Of a stretch of DNA of 64,000 nt, positions 45,149 through 55,557 are shown one piece after another (within the stretch, counting starts at the first letter, position 1; every line of letters starts with the position of its first letter). This DNA comes from Ryuthela nishihirai. Its lineage: Eukaryota > Arthropoda > Arachnida > Araneae > Heptathelidae. The stretch covers positions 52,787,751 through 52,851,750 of the forward strand of contig JAWZYU010000018.1 of assembly GCA_038380435.1 (NCBI GenBank), in the 5' to 3' direction. Below the pieces are notes generated by a model. That model was not told the DNA's origin. It saw nothing but the letters and a program-made list of their open reading frames with translations, and ran no database searches. Made by a program: the position numbers and the translations under genes.

Positions 45149-45364
45149 CAGTCGCTCAAAAAAGTACCCGAACACTATGGTTGATTACAGAATTCAGAAA
45201 AAGTATCTGGCAACGATTTTTTCGGAAATTAGTGATCTGGCAACCTTCGTGTCACGTGACACGAAGGTTGCCAGATCGCTAATTTCTAAAAAAAAATCGC
45301 TGCTAGATATTTTTTCTGAATTCTGTAATCAACCATAATGTTCGGATATTTATTTGAGCGACGG
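45149..45364. mobile_element. fold-back MITE, copy 2
   Basis: TA-flanked, near-perfect ~107-bp arms beginning cagtcgctcaaaaaagtacc. The centre is ccttcgtgtcacgtgacacg, a perfect palindrome around cacgtg. It matches 19064-19281 along its length. Homology of the two copies and TA flanks indicate a mariner-type MITE. Confidence 0.9.
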
Positions 45365-45571
45365 TACAAATCAGCAGGCAGTTTTTAAATATTGAAAAAC
45401 TTAATATTAAATTTATTATCTCGTTATCATCAGTGCTATCGTTCTGCAGTTGGAATACACCTTAGGATGTTGACTATTTATCGTTTCTTAGAGTTAGCCT
45501 TACAGCTCTACAGTCATACAGACTGAATAACTTTATCATATAGATCATTGAATATGAATTTGATTGGTCAC

Positions 45572-45690
45572 ACAGACATGTGGTGCATATGGCCACATAG
45601 ACCTCTAGTATATATGATCACACAGACCTCTGGTGCATATAGTCTCGCAGACCTCTAGTACGCATAGCCACACAGACTATCTCTAGGGTT
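45572..45690. repeat. ~30-bp minisatellite
   Basis: Four copies of a unit like cacacagacctctggtgcat with atagtct-type ends run from 45572, with about 20% differences. Confidence 0.82.
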
Positions 45691-46713
45691 GAAATCCATC
45701 AAACTCAGACTGAGATCTCACGTTGAATATATCCGTTGGCGAAGTGACCGCACCACCCAGTAGTGCTACAAATCTTCATCTAGCCACCAACACCTTCCTA
45801 GCGAACAAGAGGAGATGGGGGAGGGGAGTTATTCATCACCTGCAAGCACAACGACTTCCCTTCCTATCGTCACAAGAAGAGTGGATCTCTTCCTAAGTGT
45901 TCACTCATTTCTGATACATCAGCTGCACCAGATCAGTGTCACGAATTTCACGTTTCCAGCAAATAGAAACAGCTACAAGTGATGACATTATGAAAACACC
46001 AACAATAATATAATAACATATAATATATATATAAGGAAACATAATAATAATAAAAAAAAAACATTAATGCCCTTATCTCACATTATCCAAATACTAAACT
46101 TATTAATAAAAAATAATTGACTAGTTTTTCGCGGAAACGTCAAAGAATTGTTGTTTAATTTACTATTAGCAATCAATCAGTTAATCATTATATTGCGTCC
46201 ATTTCTTCTGATATTAATAGAAGTAATTTTTTTTCCGCTAACTATGTGTACATAATTTCATTTTAAATGCAAGTTTTCCTATAATGTAACGAAAAATAAG
46301 TTAAAGGGTAAGCAATATTTGAATGACCGATATTAAATACTACTTTTTGTCTTTTTTATCTTTTTTATCTATCTTTGCAATAAAGGCTACATACCTAAGT
46401 GTTGATAATAGTTTTTATTTTAGTATAAGGCGAGAAGTAGTATTGCAAAAGCAATTTTATTAATGAAGTAAACATTGTAGAAATTTGGGCATTAATTTTT
46501 TTTCGTAACCAAAGGATAAGGCTTTAATTTTACGCAAAGAAAAGTCTCAAAAATTAATGGCTCAAGTTTTTACTGTTCGTTAAGGGAGTGCAATCTAAAT
46601 AGTTATCTCTGTCACAGAAATACCTTTTCCGAACTCTGATTAAGGTCTGTAAATGAAATTTTTTATGTAATGCCTGTGTATTCAAGAGACTAAAAATCTT
46701 ATAGTAATACACT
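45691..46713. other. unassigned DNA
   Basis: 45700-45960 is more GC-balanced than average, but no exon or family is recognised. The remainder is AT-rich. Confidence 0.45.
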
Positions 46714-46891
46714 ATGGCCGAGTGGTTAGCGCGCTTGGCCACTGATCTAGTGGACCTGGGTAAGGCATGGATGTCCGTGTTGTTTTTCTGCTGAGATCCT
46801 GCCATCCTCTCAGATCTTCTACTGTGGCAAATAAACCGATAGCTCCTGTCAGACTTCTGTGACAAGCAGCTGCTTGAGGGGGTATTTTTTT
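46714..46891 (+). repeat. SINE family B
   Basis: Head atggccgagtggttagcgcg, anticodon arm cttggccactgatctagtgg. Box B is deleted (the body follows directly after ggacctgggtaaggcatgg). Tail gatagctcctgtcagacttc and acaagcagctgcttgagggg. Confidence 0.88.
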
Positions 46892-46899
46892 TCTTAATA

Positions 46900-47462
46900 T
46901 TGCAAAAAGTGTCCGGACATTTTCATGTTAAGTATAACCACATTCAAATCTACCTAACTTTGAAAATAAGCTTTTTACGGAAAAAAGTCACTAGATATAA
47001 ATTGAAGTTCTCGGTCAGAGCTATCTAAATCTCTATTTTTTTTTTTAATATTAACCTAATTCAAAGAGTTATGGAAACTATAATATTTAACAACAGATGT
47101 ACCACACTTCTAAAACATGACCACACTTCTAAAACGTTTACCTCCCCAAATTGATCAAAACTTCAAAAATACTTACACAAAATTCAAATATCACATTTAT
47201 AATGCGAACAACTTGTTATAACAGTTATGATTTAATTTTTTGAAGTAAATTTTCAAAACTAGCAATAGTTTATTTCAGCTTCCATAACTCTTTAAATATT
47301 ATTTTAATATTATAGAAAATAGAGAGTTAGAGAGTTCTGACCGAGATCTTCAACTTATGTATATTAACTTTTTTCCCGTGATAAGCTTATTTTCAAAGTT
47401 AGGTAGATTTGAATGTGGCTATTCGTTTACTTAACATGGAAATGTCCGGACAATTTTTGCAA
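46900..47462. mobile_element. 563-bp MITE with ~200-bp inverted arms
   Basis: TA-flanked ends ttgcaaaaagtgtccggaca and tgtccggacaatttttgcaa are inverted repeats. Pairing continues inward through cacattcaaatctacctaac / gttaggtagatttgaatgtg and gagttatggaaactataa-type segments. Between the arms is a ~170-bp unpaired centre. No coding capacity. It inserted directly behind the tail of a family B SINE. Confidence 0.85.
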
Positions 47463-47496
47463 TATAGTATAAATTCTATACGTTTTCTGTAAACCA

Positions 47497-47693
47497 TGCC
47501 AGTGATTGAGTGGCACTTAGCCTTTGATCAAAGAGTCATTGATTCGAGCCATGGATAAGGCATGGATGTTTCTTTTCGCTATTCCTTTTCTGCTGATGGT
47601 GGTTTTTCTGCTGACCTTCCTCAGAGATCTCTTCACAGCGCATTAAACGGACAAACTTCTGTCAGACCTTCATGATAAGCAGCTACTAGAAGG
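47497..47693 (+). repeat. SINE family B, degraded
   Basis: Head gtgattgagtggcacttagc, box B gattcgagccatggataagg, tail acaaacttctgtcagacctt and ataagcagctactagaaggg. The middle gctgatggtggtttttctgctg shows a small internal duplication. Confidence 0.75.
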
Positions 47694-47969
47694 GAAAAAA
47701 ATTTATTTTTCTTGAAATATATTTTTAGCTATAAATTGAAATTTTTCTAATATTGGTAAAAAAAATTCTATTCGAAAGTTTGTTCAAGTGCGAATGTGAA
47801 CTGCAATAAATCTGCCAGCCTAGAAAGAAATGGCGCAACAAGCATTCGATAATTAATAAAGAAATATTTTATAATCATTATATTTATATGGTATTGTTTT
47901 TGTGCCTCATGCATATTGCGTTCAGCATCAGTTTTATAGAACAATACATACTACTTGATTTCCTTAGAA

Positions 47970-48209
47970 CAGGGGTGGGCAAATAGCGGCCCGCTAAGAG
48001 TTTTTTGTGGCCCGCCAAGACAGTCAGAAAAATCCGCCTTGAACCGAGATTTCCTTCCCGTGCGCGACCCTCCGGTCGCGCACGGGAAGGAAATCTCGGT
48101 TCGTCAAGTTAATCAAGGAAATCAAGTTAATTCGTCTCGTATTTTCCACTAGGACGGTCACGTCAATATGCATGCGCAGTGTAGATACGAAAACAATTGC
48201 CCACCCCTG
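47970..48209. mobile_element. hAT-type MITE with long central hairpin
   Basis: Termini caggggtgggcaaatagcgg and caattgcccacccctg are hAT-type inverted repeats, with a perfect 8-bp target duplication ccttagaa (47962-47969 and 48210-48217). The centre is a ~29-bp-arm hairpin (gaaccgagatttccttcccg then tgcgcgacc, loop ctccg, then its complement). The GC-rich hairpin contrasts with the AT-rich host DNA. Confidence 0.92.
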
Positions 48210-48229
48210 CCTTAGAACATCCCAAGGAT

Positions 48230-48517
48230 TGGGTTGGGTTGTTTTACCTCTGAGCGGCACTTTTTTGCACACTATGGGCTAAATGGCCAGGTCACATGGA
48301 CCCCGAAGGCTCAGAGAAGGTTGGGGGAGGGGACCCACTGGAACAGCTTTTGGTAGACAGATGGTAGCCTCCCGTCAAGGCCATCCAGCGTGTTCTTTAA
48401 CGTGCACAGGGTATGTCTCTCCTGCACACGGGGCCACGGCTTAACGTCCCATCCGACGGACGGCGGCCTTTCCAAGCCCATCGGTGTCCCCTACTGACCG
48501 TGGGCAGGGCGGGGAAT
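48230..48517 (-). repeat. SINE family A, young, headless copy
   Basis: Starts tgggttgggttgttttacct and ends ccgtgggcagggcggggaat. The perfect 13-bp duplication acatcccaaggat flanks it (48217-48229 and 48518-48530), so it inserted without its tRNA head. The break is within a few bases of the one in the 39266-39612 copy. It inserted immediately beside the right end of the hAT MITE. Confidence 0.92.
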
Positions 48518-48575
48518 ACATCCCAAGGATATCATAATTAGAATATTTGAAAAAAGAATAAAATTATTTTAGAAG

Positions 48576-48719
48576 TATCTGCTTACTACAGAGGTCTGAC
48601 AAGAATATTTCGGTATAATAGGCCTAAGAGGTTGGCGAGGAAAAGAACCTCAGTTAGGATGCAGGAACTCGAATCCAGGTACGTTTGATGCCAAGCTCGC
48701 TAACCACTGGGTCACGATG
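48576..48719 (-). repeat. SINE family B, degraded
   Basis: Reversed tail ctgcttactacagaggtctg, and head complement aactcgaatccaggtacg then gctcgctaaccactgggtca. Confidence 0.78.
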
Positions 48720-48796
48720 CTTAAATAAACCATAACGAGTGATGTATATTAATCATTCGATGACTAACTACTTTTGGAGTGTTTCGAATTTGATAG

Positions 48797-49075
48797 CTTG
48801 TTCTTGAACGTGCACAGGGTATGGCTCTGCTGAGCACCACAGTCCACGGCTTAATATCACGTGCGACGGCCCCAATCCAAGTCCATCATTGTTCCCTTTC
48901 TCACCAAGGGCAGGGATTGATAGGAATAAATCTCAGAGCAGGCACAGTTGCAATTCGAACTTGGGAACTGCAGATTACAAGCCCGGGGCGCTACTGGCTG
49001 ATCTACTTCCGTACTTTGCCATTTAGCTCATTGTCCAGCAATGGAAATTATTTTCAGTGGCAAAACAGTCTAACT
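48797..49075. repeat. SINE family A fragments in opposite orientation
   Basis: 48797-49010 is a reversed core and head (cgtgcacagggtatggctct to gaactgcagattacaagccc). 49017-49075 reads like the forward tail (catttagctcattgtccagc to cagtggcaaaacagtctaac). Either two copies abut, or an inversion rearranged one. Confidence 0.7.
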
Positions 49076-49572
49076 CAGGAAATTTGTTATATATTGATTG
49101 AATAAAGTTTTCCATTATAGTACATGTTGCAGCAAACAGCATTGAATACTTTTGTTATTGCAGTAAGAAATTAAAATTTCAGTTGTCAATAAATATTAAC
49201 ACTTTCACTCTCATGTTGTTTTTGCTGATAATAATCGAACGGCGTCTTGTTCTCCAAGTTAAGTTCTGGGAGTTAAAAATGTTAAAACGGCGGTTGTTTT
49301 TAGCTACTATCCTCCTTTATTTTGTGAATCTTTGTCTGTACTTAGAAGTGACGAATCTCTTTGGATAACCAAAGCTTATTACCTAAAAATATATAACAAA
49401 AGCTATTACCTAAAAAATATGTAACAAAAGCTATTAAAATATATATAGTAAAATAAAAAAAAAACTGAAATTTTAAATGTACTCTTCCTCGCTTTAAACA
49501 AAAATATAAATAAAGAAAACTAAAGCATAACCGAAGGTGAAATTACTTGTTGAATACGTCTTCCCTTCAAAG
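49076..49572. other. unassigned AT-rich DNA
   Basis: A short tandem of ctattacctaaaaatatata-type units occurs near 49375-49445. The 61-codon frame at 49183-49368 is leucine-rich but unrecognised. Confidence 0.45.
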
Positions 49573-49951
49573 AAGGGGTAGCTCAGTCGGTAGCGCTCCA
49601 GGCTCGTAATCTGTAGTTCCCAGGTTCAAGTCCCAGTTGGTTCAGCGTTGAGACTTATCTCCGCAAAACTCCGCGTCCTGTCCATGGTCAGTAGGGGACA
49701 CCGATGGGCTTGGAAAGGCCGCCGTCCGTCGGATGTGACGTTAAGCCGTATCCCCGTGTGCTGGAGAGCCATACCCTGTGCACGTTAAAGAACACGCTGG
49801 ATGGCCTTGACGGGAGTTACCATTTGTTTCCCAACAGCTGTTCCAGTGGGTCCTCTTCCCCAAACTTCTCTGAGCCTTCGTGGTCCTTGTGACCTGGCCA
49901 TTTAGTCCATGGTGTGCAAAAAAGTGCTGCTCAGAGGTAAAACAACCCAAA
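49573..49951 (+). repeat. SINE family A, full-length reference copy
   Basis: The head aaggggtagctcagtcggta has the anticodon loop ctcgtaa (CGU, Thr-type) and box B aggttcaagtcccag. The body runs through gtcagtaggggacaccgatg, cacgttaaagaacacgctgg and ttgtgacctggccatttagt to gctgctcagaggtaaaacaa. Target duplication cccttcaaag at 49563-49572 and 49952-49961 is perfect. It is the best copy for seeing the tRNA-first orientation. Confidence 0.93.
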
Positions 49952-49961
49952 CCCTTCAAAG

Positions 49962-51382
49962 GAAGATGGAGAACTTCGTTGAGTAGGTCAAGCGACACTG
50001 TACTATCCTTTGAAGAGTATATGAATACAGCAAGTGATAGGGGTTTTTTTTGCTTTTTAGAGCGAGGAATTTTTTTTTTTTCAAATTTTCATTTATTTTG
50101 TTAACTTTGTCAGTAAAACAACCGCTTTTCTGAACTGGCATTTGCTTTATCTTTTAGAGATAGATCCACGTTTCTTTCCCCTTTTCTATGGATGATGGAG
50201 AGGGCCTGATTGAAGGTAGCTCACAACATTGTAGCCCTCGCAAGCTTTAATTTGAGATATATATAACTCGTTAAGATCGGCCGTGAAATTTATGCTCTCT
50301 TTTCTGGATGGAGAAGGGGGAAAGGGGTAAACTTTATATGAGGTTGCCCACGACAGTTACATCGCAAGTTTTCATTTGAAGCCTAACTCCGTAGTTCTCG
50401 GACCTCGTGTTCGGAAGATATAGTAGAACAACGACTTCTCTATTCCGCCTTTTTAGCAGGAAAAGAAAGCAAGAGGAGTAATTTTTTTATAGTACATATT
50501 AATATTATAGTATTATTATAATTTTTATAATATATTGTATATGACAGGCTTTCATTTGACGCATGAGATCGTCCAAAGGGTTGGGAAGATATCTCATCGA
50601 ATAGCATTCTTGACAAACAGACAAACCGACGAACAAACACAAATTGGCAAATAACAAGCGGGAATGTTTTAGAAAAATGGAAATGTGAAATGATAAAAAG
50701 GGGAACGTGAAAATATTTCTTCCGAATGCGAGGGTCCACAGCTACGAGTTTGGTGTCAAATGAAAGTTTGTGACGTAGGGACTGTTTTGAGCTAACTCGA
50801 GTTACGCCCTCCATTATTTTTCCCTAAAGAAAAGGAGGTAGAAATTTCACAGGGGTGGTGGTGGTAGTGAGGGGGAGGTGACTGTTGATCTCAAAACTTT
50901 TTATCTCAAATTAAAATCTTCTGCCTCTAAAATGTCATCAATTACCTCAAATCAAGGTCCCTCTCTCTCCGGATTAAAATAGAGGGATTTGTTTTTGACA
51001 AGGCAGAACAGAGGTCACCTAATGTGATCTCTGCTTTGCGCAACTTGAATCTAAATATTTTGGAGTTATCGAAACGTTATTTTATATGTGAACAGTAGTA
51101 ATGCCATATTTCATTTAATAAGCCTCATTATTGTATTTCGGGAGCGCACCGGCCACTCCAGTGTCAGCTACGATTCTGCATCGATCACGATTTTCTTGGC
51201 ATTAGAGCAAAAAAAGAACCGTAATTTTCTGAGATTGTTTTTGTCTATTATTTTTCACAAATTTTGAGTGAAAACTTCGGATATCATAGATTCCTGTAGT
51301 TAGTGGTAATACCGATTATTGGCCAAGTGCCTACAGACTCCATTTATTATAAAATCCATTATATCTCCGGTAATTCCCGTTC
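49962..51382. repeat. unclassified GC-balanced repetitive block plus unassigned DNA
   Basis: From about 50160 to 50830 there are related phrases at intervals (gcaagctttaatttgagata, gcaagttttcatttgaagcc, aggctttcatttgacgcatg, ggtgtcaaatgaaagtttgt). The phrase gacaaacagacaaaccgacg occurs near 50611. The recurring 'catttga' phrases suggest degenerate internal repeats of an unknown family. The 124-codon reverse frame 50440-50814 crosses this block and shows no domain. Confidence 0.45.
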
Positions 51383-51655
51383 TGCTGTCTGTGAGAAAGA
51401 GAAACCCATAGACTTGAAAAGACCGCCATCCGTTAGATGACACGTTAAGTAGAGCCCCTTCTGCAGGAGAGCCATAATCTGCGCACGGTAAAGAACACGC
51501 TGGATGGCCTTGAAGGAAGGTTTCTATCTGTCTCCTGACTACTGTCCAGTGGATCCTCTTCCCCAGCCTTCTCTCACCCTTGAGATTGTTGTGACCTAGG
51601 CATTTAGCCCATTGGGTTCAAAAATGCCACTTAGAGGTAAAATGGCCAACCATTA
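51383..51655 (+). repeat. SINE family A, old copy without head
   Basis: Pieces in order: gaccgccatccgttagatga, ggtaaagaacacgctggatg, gtgacctaggcatttagccc, gccacttagaggtaaaatgg. Confidence 0.82.
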
Positions 51656-51969
51656 TTTATATCCATCTGAAAGCCAATTGCAGCTTGCATGTCAATATCA
51701 TGTGAATTATTTACCGTTGATCTGCACGGAAAACTGCTGCTTTTTTTTTTATAGTTACATAGACTGTTTAAATTCCTTATAAAAATAAAAATAAAAGAAT
51801 TAATACAAAAATTAATATGAAAAAACGAAATAAAAACCATCAAAAGTGCTTGAATGAGTCTTCGGGGAAATGAGAGTTGTCCTTGAAGGAATGTTCAATT
51901 ATTGATGTGTGATATGTATGTATGTATGTATTTCTTTATGCTCCAGTCTTGATTACAAATTGTCTAGAC
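51656..51969. other. unassigned DNA with a short microsatellite
   Basis: A (tatg)n run lies near 51912-51932. Confidence 0.55.
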
Positions 51970-52166
51970 TAGGGGCTTTCAACGTGGAGTACGAGGTAAA
52001 ATTTTTTGGGCTAGGCCGTGAGAGCTCAAAAGTCGCTAGATCTAGTAACAAAGTAAAAATAACCATTGTTATACTATAACTATAGTTTTATCTATCTATA
52101 CAAGGGGTACGCCAGTTACATACACATTTCCACGGTACGTGAAGCATAAAAGGTTGAGAACCACTG
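51970..52166. mobile_element. hAT-type MITE, copy 2
   Basis: Termini taggggctttcaacg and gttgagaaccactg, with a perfect 8-bp duplication gtctagac (51962-51969 and 52167-52174). The interior matches 24167-24382 (gtgagagctcaaaagtcgct, gtacgccagttacatacaca). The preserved duplication makes this the more recent of the pair. Confidence 0.9.
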
Positions 52167-52310
52167 GTCTAGACTTTAACAGCATTTAAACGCATTCATG
52201 TTTACCGTTGCAAGTTGTCCCCTTATGTCATCCATCAGTGTCTTTCCCATTATCTTATCCAGTCTTATCCAATCAGTTCCTGTAGACTTAAATCGTACTT
52301 AGAAAATACT

Positions 52311-52667
52311 TCACTGTGGCCAAGTGATTAGCATACTTGGCTGCCTAGAAAAAGGGTGCGGAGCAAAGAATACGATGATATGCTTCAACATAATGCAAAG
52401 ATGGTTGTTCATCAGGAGTAAAGGAGTTCTCTCTAAAACTGAGGTAAAAAAAAAATTTAGTGCTCTTACATCACTGGTCCGTAGCCTTGCGTTCAAATCC
52501 TGGTAACACGATTCCGTTCCTCGTGCATTTGTTCCACTCCATACATAACCACAAAATGAGTCTTGCCCTTCTGCTGAAGTCTCGGGTTCACCTGACTCAT
52601 AGATCTTTTCTAAGGCGATTTCTACCGACCCGTTCTTATCAATGACAAGTGGCTGCACGGGGAAGTC
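52311..52667 (+). repeat. SINE family B, split copy
   Basis: Head tcactgtggccaagtgatta and catacttggctgcctagaaa, then about 100 bp of foreign sequence. Box B-like gcgttcaaatcctggtaaca, body ctgctgaagtctcgggttca and a degraded tail follow. Confidence 0.6.
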
Positions 52668-52774
52668 AGCGCTTTAAAACAGCGTTTTCCCTTTGCTTTC
52701 TGCCCTTTAAGAATCTTATGCCTTTCACTTGGCCCGGGTATATCTGGTGCATCAATAAAAGGCAGTCTCTATGG

Positions 52775-53095
52775 CAGCGTTTTTCAACCGGTGTTCCGCG
52801 AGCATGGCCTAAGTGTTCCGCGAAAATGCTCACCAAAAATAGATTTTTCTATCAATTTAGATATTTCAATTAATATTGTAGAAAAAATGGCGATTTTTTT
52901 CATTAATAAATATTATTTTTAAAAAAGGATGTTATTTTCATTAATAGATATTGTTGAAAAAAGGGCGATTTATTTAGATTGTTCCTATTGAATACAAAAT
53001 TTTTTATATATAAATGCATTTGTTTATTAGTATTCAGCTATTTTTTATCACAATACAAAGTGTTCCCCCACCCAAAAAAAAGGTAGAAAACATTG
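52775..53095. mobile_element. possible hAT-type element
   Basis: The left end cagcgtttttcaaccggtgt and right end aggtagaaaacattg are partial inverted repeats. Flanks ctctatgg and ctctctca share only five of eight bases. Inside, gtgttccgcg words recur (52791, 52813), and the guttcccccacc word near the right end may be their counterpart. An attttcattaatagatattg-like ~60-bp unit is repeated (52860-52970). Confidence 0.4.
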
Positions 53096-53203
53096 CTCTC
53101 TCAACTTCTGAGGGAGGGTTGCATTGCCTAACGGTTTAATTTCGCACATAACTGTGTAACTAGATTTTATAACAAGTATAATGCTAAAATTTATGCTTTT
53201 TTG

Positions 53204-53405
53204 AAAAAGCAAGGGGCAAGCATTATTCGTGTGTGTGTGTTTTTTAATGATTTAAAAGAATTAGTTTTTCCTATATATACAGCGATTACTTATTGCAACG
53301 CTCAGTATCAAATTTTGAAAATATGTTTGAGATGAGGGATTTTTTTTTTTCAAAAGATTAAAAAATAGCTAATGAATGCAAAAATATTTTAAAAGGCAAA
53401 CAGTA
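53204..53405. repeat. dispersed ~195-bp repeat, copy 1
   Basis: Nearly the same sequence occurs at 59096-59292 (shared phrases gatttaaaagaattagtttt, tcctatatatacagcgatta, gctcagtatcaaattttgaa, aatgaatgcaaaaatatttt). Similarity is about 90%. No terminal repeats or coding sequence are seen. Confidence 0.85.
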
Positions 53406-53464
53406 TCATAAAAAAATCTTGTATCTGTCTGCATTCTTGAATATGTTAAAAAACTAAATAAATC

Positions 53465-53525
53465 ATTCCTCAAGCAGTTGATTGCTATAAAGGTCTGACA
53501 GAAATCTGTCGGTGTAATACACTAT
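53465..53525 (-). repeat. SINE family B, tail fragment
   Basis: Reversed tail ctcaagcagttgattgctat followed by aaggtctgacagaaatctgt. Confidence 0.65.
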
Positions 53526-53560
53526 ACGTATAAAGTGTGAGTAAATCTAGATCTCATCAG

Positions 53561-54090
53561 GGTTGTGTTGTTTTACCTCTGAGCGGCACTTTTTTGCACA
53601 CCATGGGCTAAATGGCCAGGTCACATGGACCCCGAAGGCTCAGAGAAGGTTGGGGGAGGGGACCCAACCTTTGGATTGGTTACACTGCTGTTCCAGAAGC
53701 AGTGTAACCAATCCAAGGTTGGTCCCCTCCCCCAACCTTCTCTGAGCATTATTATTCTGAGCATATTTACAACAGCTGTTCCAGAAGGTTGGGGGAGGGG
53801 TCTCCAACCAACTGGAACAGCTGTTGGCAGACAGATGGTAGCCCCCCCTCAAGGCCATCCAGCGTGTTCTTTAACGTGCACAGGGTATGGCTCTCCCGCA
53901 CACGGGGCCACGGCTTAACGTCCCATCCGACGGACGGCGGCCTTTCCAAGCCCATCGGTGTCCCCTACTGACCGTGGGCAGGGCGGGGAATTTTGCGGAG
54001 ATAAATCTCAAAGCTGACCCAGCTGGGACTCGAACCTGGGAACTACAGATTACGAGCCTGGCGCGCTACCGACTGAGCCACCCCGCCCCC
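53561..54090 (-). repeat. SINE family A, full-length with inverted internal insertion
   Basis: Target duplications tagatctcatcag (53548-53560) and tagatctcagcag (54091-54103) flank a complete copy from the tail to the tRNA head complement (gggactcgaacctgggaact, cgctaccgactgagccaccc). It is ~150 bp longer than its relatives because positions ~53641-53747 form a palindrome around ctgctgttccagaagcag. Pieces of the core (gaaggttgggggagggg, caacagctgttccag) are repeated in both orientations. Confidence 0.92.
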
Positions 54091-54103
54091 TAGATCTCAG
54101 CAG

Positions 54104-55557
54104 AAGGACAACAGAAGAAAGAAAATATCTATGCTTGATTTGGGACTCGAGCACAGATTTTCTTGATCAGCAGCCAACACAATTTTTAAATAACTCTAAA
54201 CTTTGCAATTCGTAATCAAAAAATTTAAATATCGGAAATATTTCTATTGCTCAGATCAATGGAACTAATCCTGACATAGAATAAAAACTTTTCGTATTTT
54301 TTGGAAGTAAGTTTGAACTAATTTACTAAAATGCACATTACTAAAATATATAAATTATTGTAAAATTAATATCGATAAGTGTTTGATGCTACTATAACTT
54401 AATTAACATCAATTATTCATTTTATCATAATTTTTCAATAAATGTCGATTTATACAGACGTTTGATAAAAATGTATTTGATTCAGTAGTCAAAAAGTGAA
54501 AATTCGTGATTAATAAAAATGCGCACTGTTGTCCGTAAACAATAAATGATTTAAATTTTCGCCTTTTACTACATCATGAGCAAAGTGCTTATCCAGGTCA
54601 ATATATGAGATGTTCTTTAGAAACTAATAATTATTTTGTTTTCAAAAAATTACTTCCGAAAGGTTTATTTTACTATCCAAAGTTTCTTAGTAGTTCAGTG
54701 GGACACTATTATTCCTGCAAAACCTACTCTTACGTTAGCAAGAGCGGAACGGGCGGATCATTTTGACTCACAGCATTTAAACCTTGCAAATTGCCAAAAA
54801 ATAAAGAAAAAAAAATCTAAAAATTGAAATTTCCTAGCATAATGTAATATTGTGTATTTCTTAATATTTTTTTTTTATAAATTTAGCACAAATATTTAAT
54901 TCCATTAGATGGTTATATTTGTTCCCTTTGGGCATGACAAAAACTCACAGAGGGGAGGATAGGGGGAAAAAAAGCAAAAAAGTGTTTTTCTCCGAAAAAT
55001 TAAACATGCAATTCGTAAAGCTTTAATTTCAATATCTGAATGTACTGCTTGTAAATTGACAGTTGCGGAAAACAAAAACTTGTTGACCTAGATAAAACAT
55101 TGTCCCAGCCTTTTACTTTCAACGGTAAAATTCACGAAGTAAAATTTTTGCTTGGTTTATTATAATTAGAAAATTATTTAGAGATTTAATATACAGTTTC
55201 AGTGATAATTGAGGAATATGGAAATGTTAAAAATGTGTAACAAAAACTTGAAACACTAAGATGCTTTTCTTTTAACTGAAATGATTTCTTTACATATCGG
55301 AGACAAAAAATCCTAAAACAGTAAATTGCCGTGTTAATTAAAGGAGATAAGAATATATATTACTTAGGGGCACCCATAATTTTAATGAGGGAGGACAGAG
55401 ACCATTTTTTTTCTGGAGAGAAGGAAGATTCACCATAGCCAGGTACGTACACAAGTAGTGAGATCCTCTGAAAATCCGGTTATACGAAATTTCAAACTTG
55501 TTTACATGCTTTGAAATCGAAAACAGTTGTCTTTGTAAAATTTTTAGTCCCATAATA
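54104..55557. other. unassigned AT-rich DNA
   Basis: About 1.4 kb without recognised gene or repeat. The 63-codon frame at 54636-54827 has no domain. Confidence 0.5.

Noticed and set aside
49573..49650. Functional tRNA-Thr gene
   Set aside because: Boxes A and B and a Thr-type loop are present, but the acceptor arm does not pair and the sequence continues into a SINE body with target duplications.
50440..50814. 124-codon reverse-strand gene
   Set aside because: No domain; it overlaps a block of recurring non-coding phrases.
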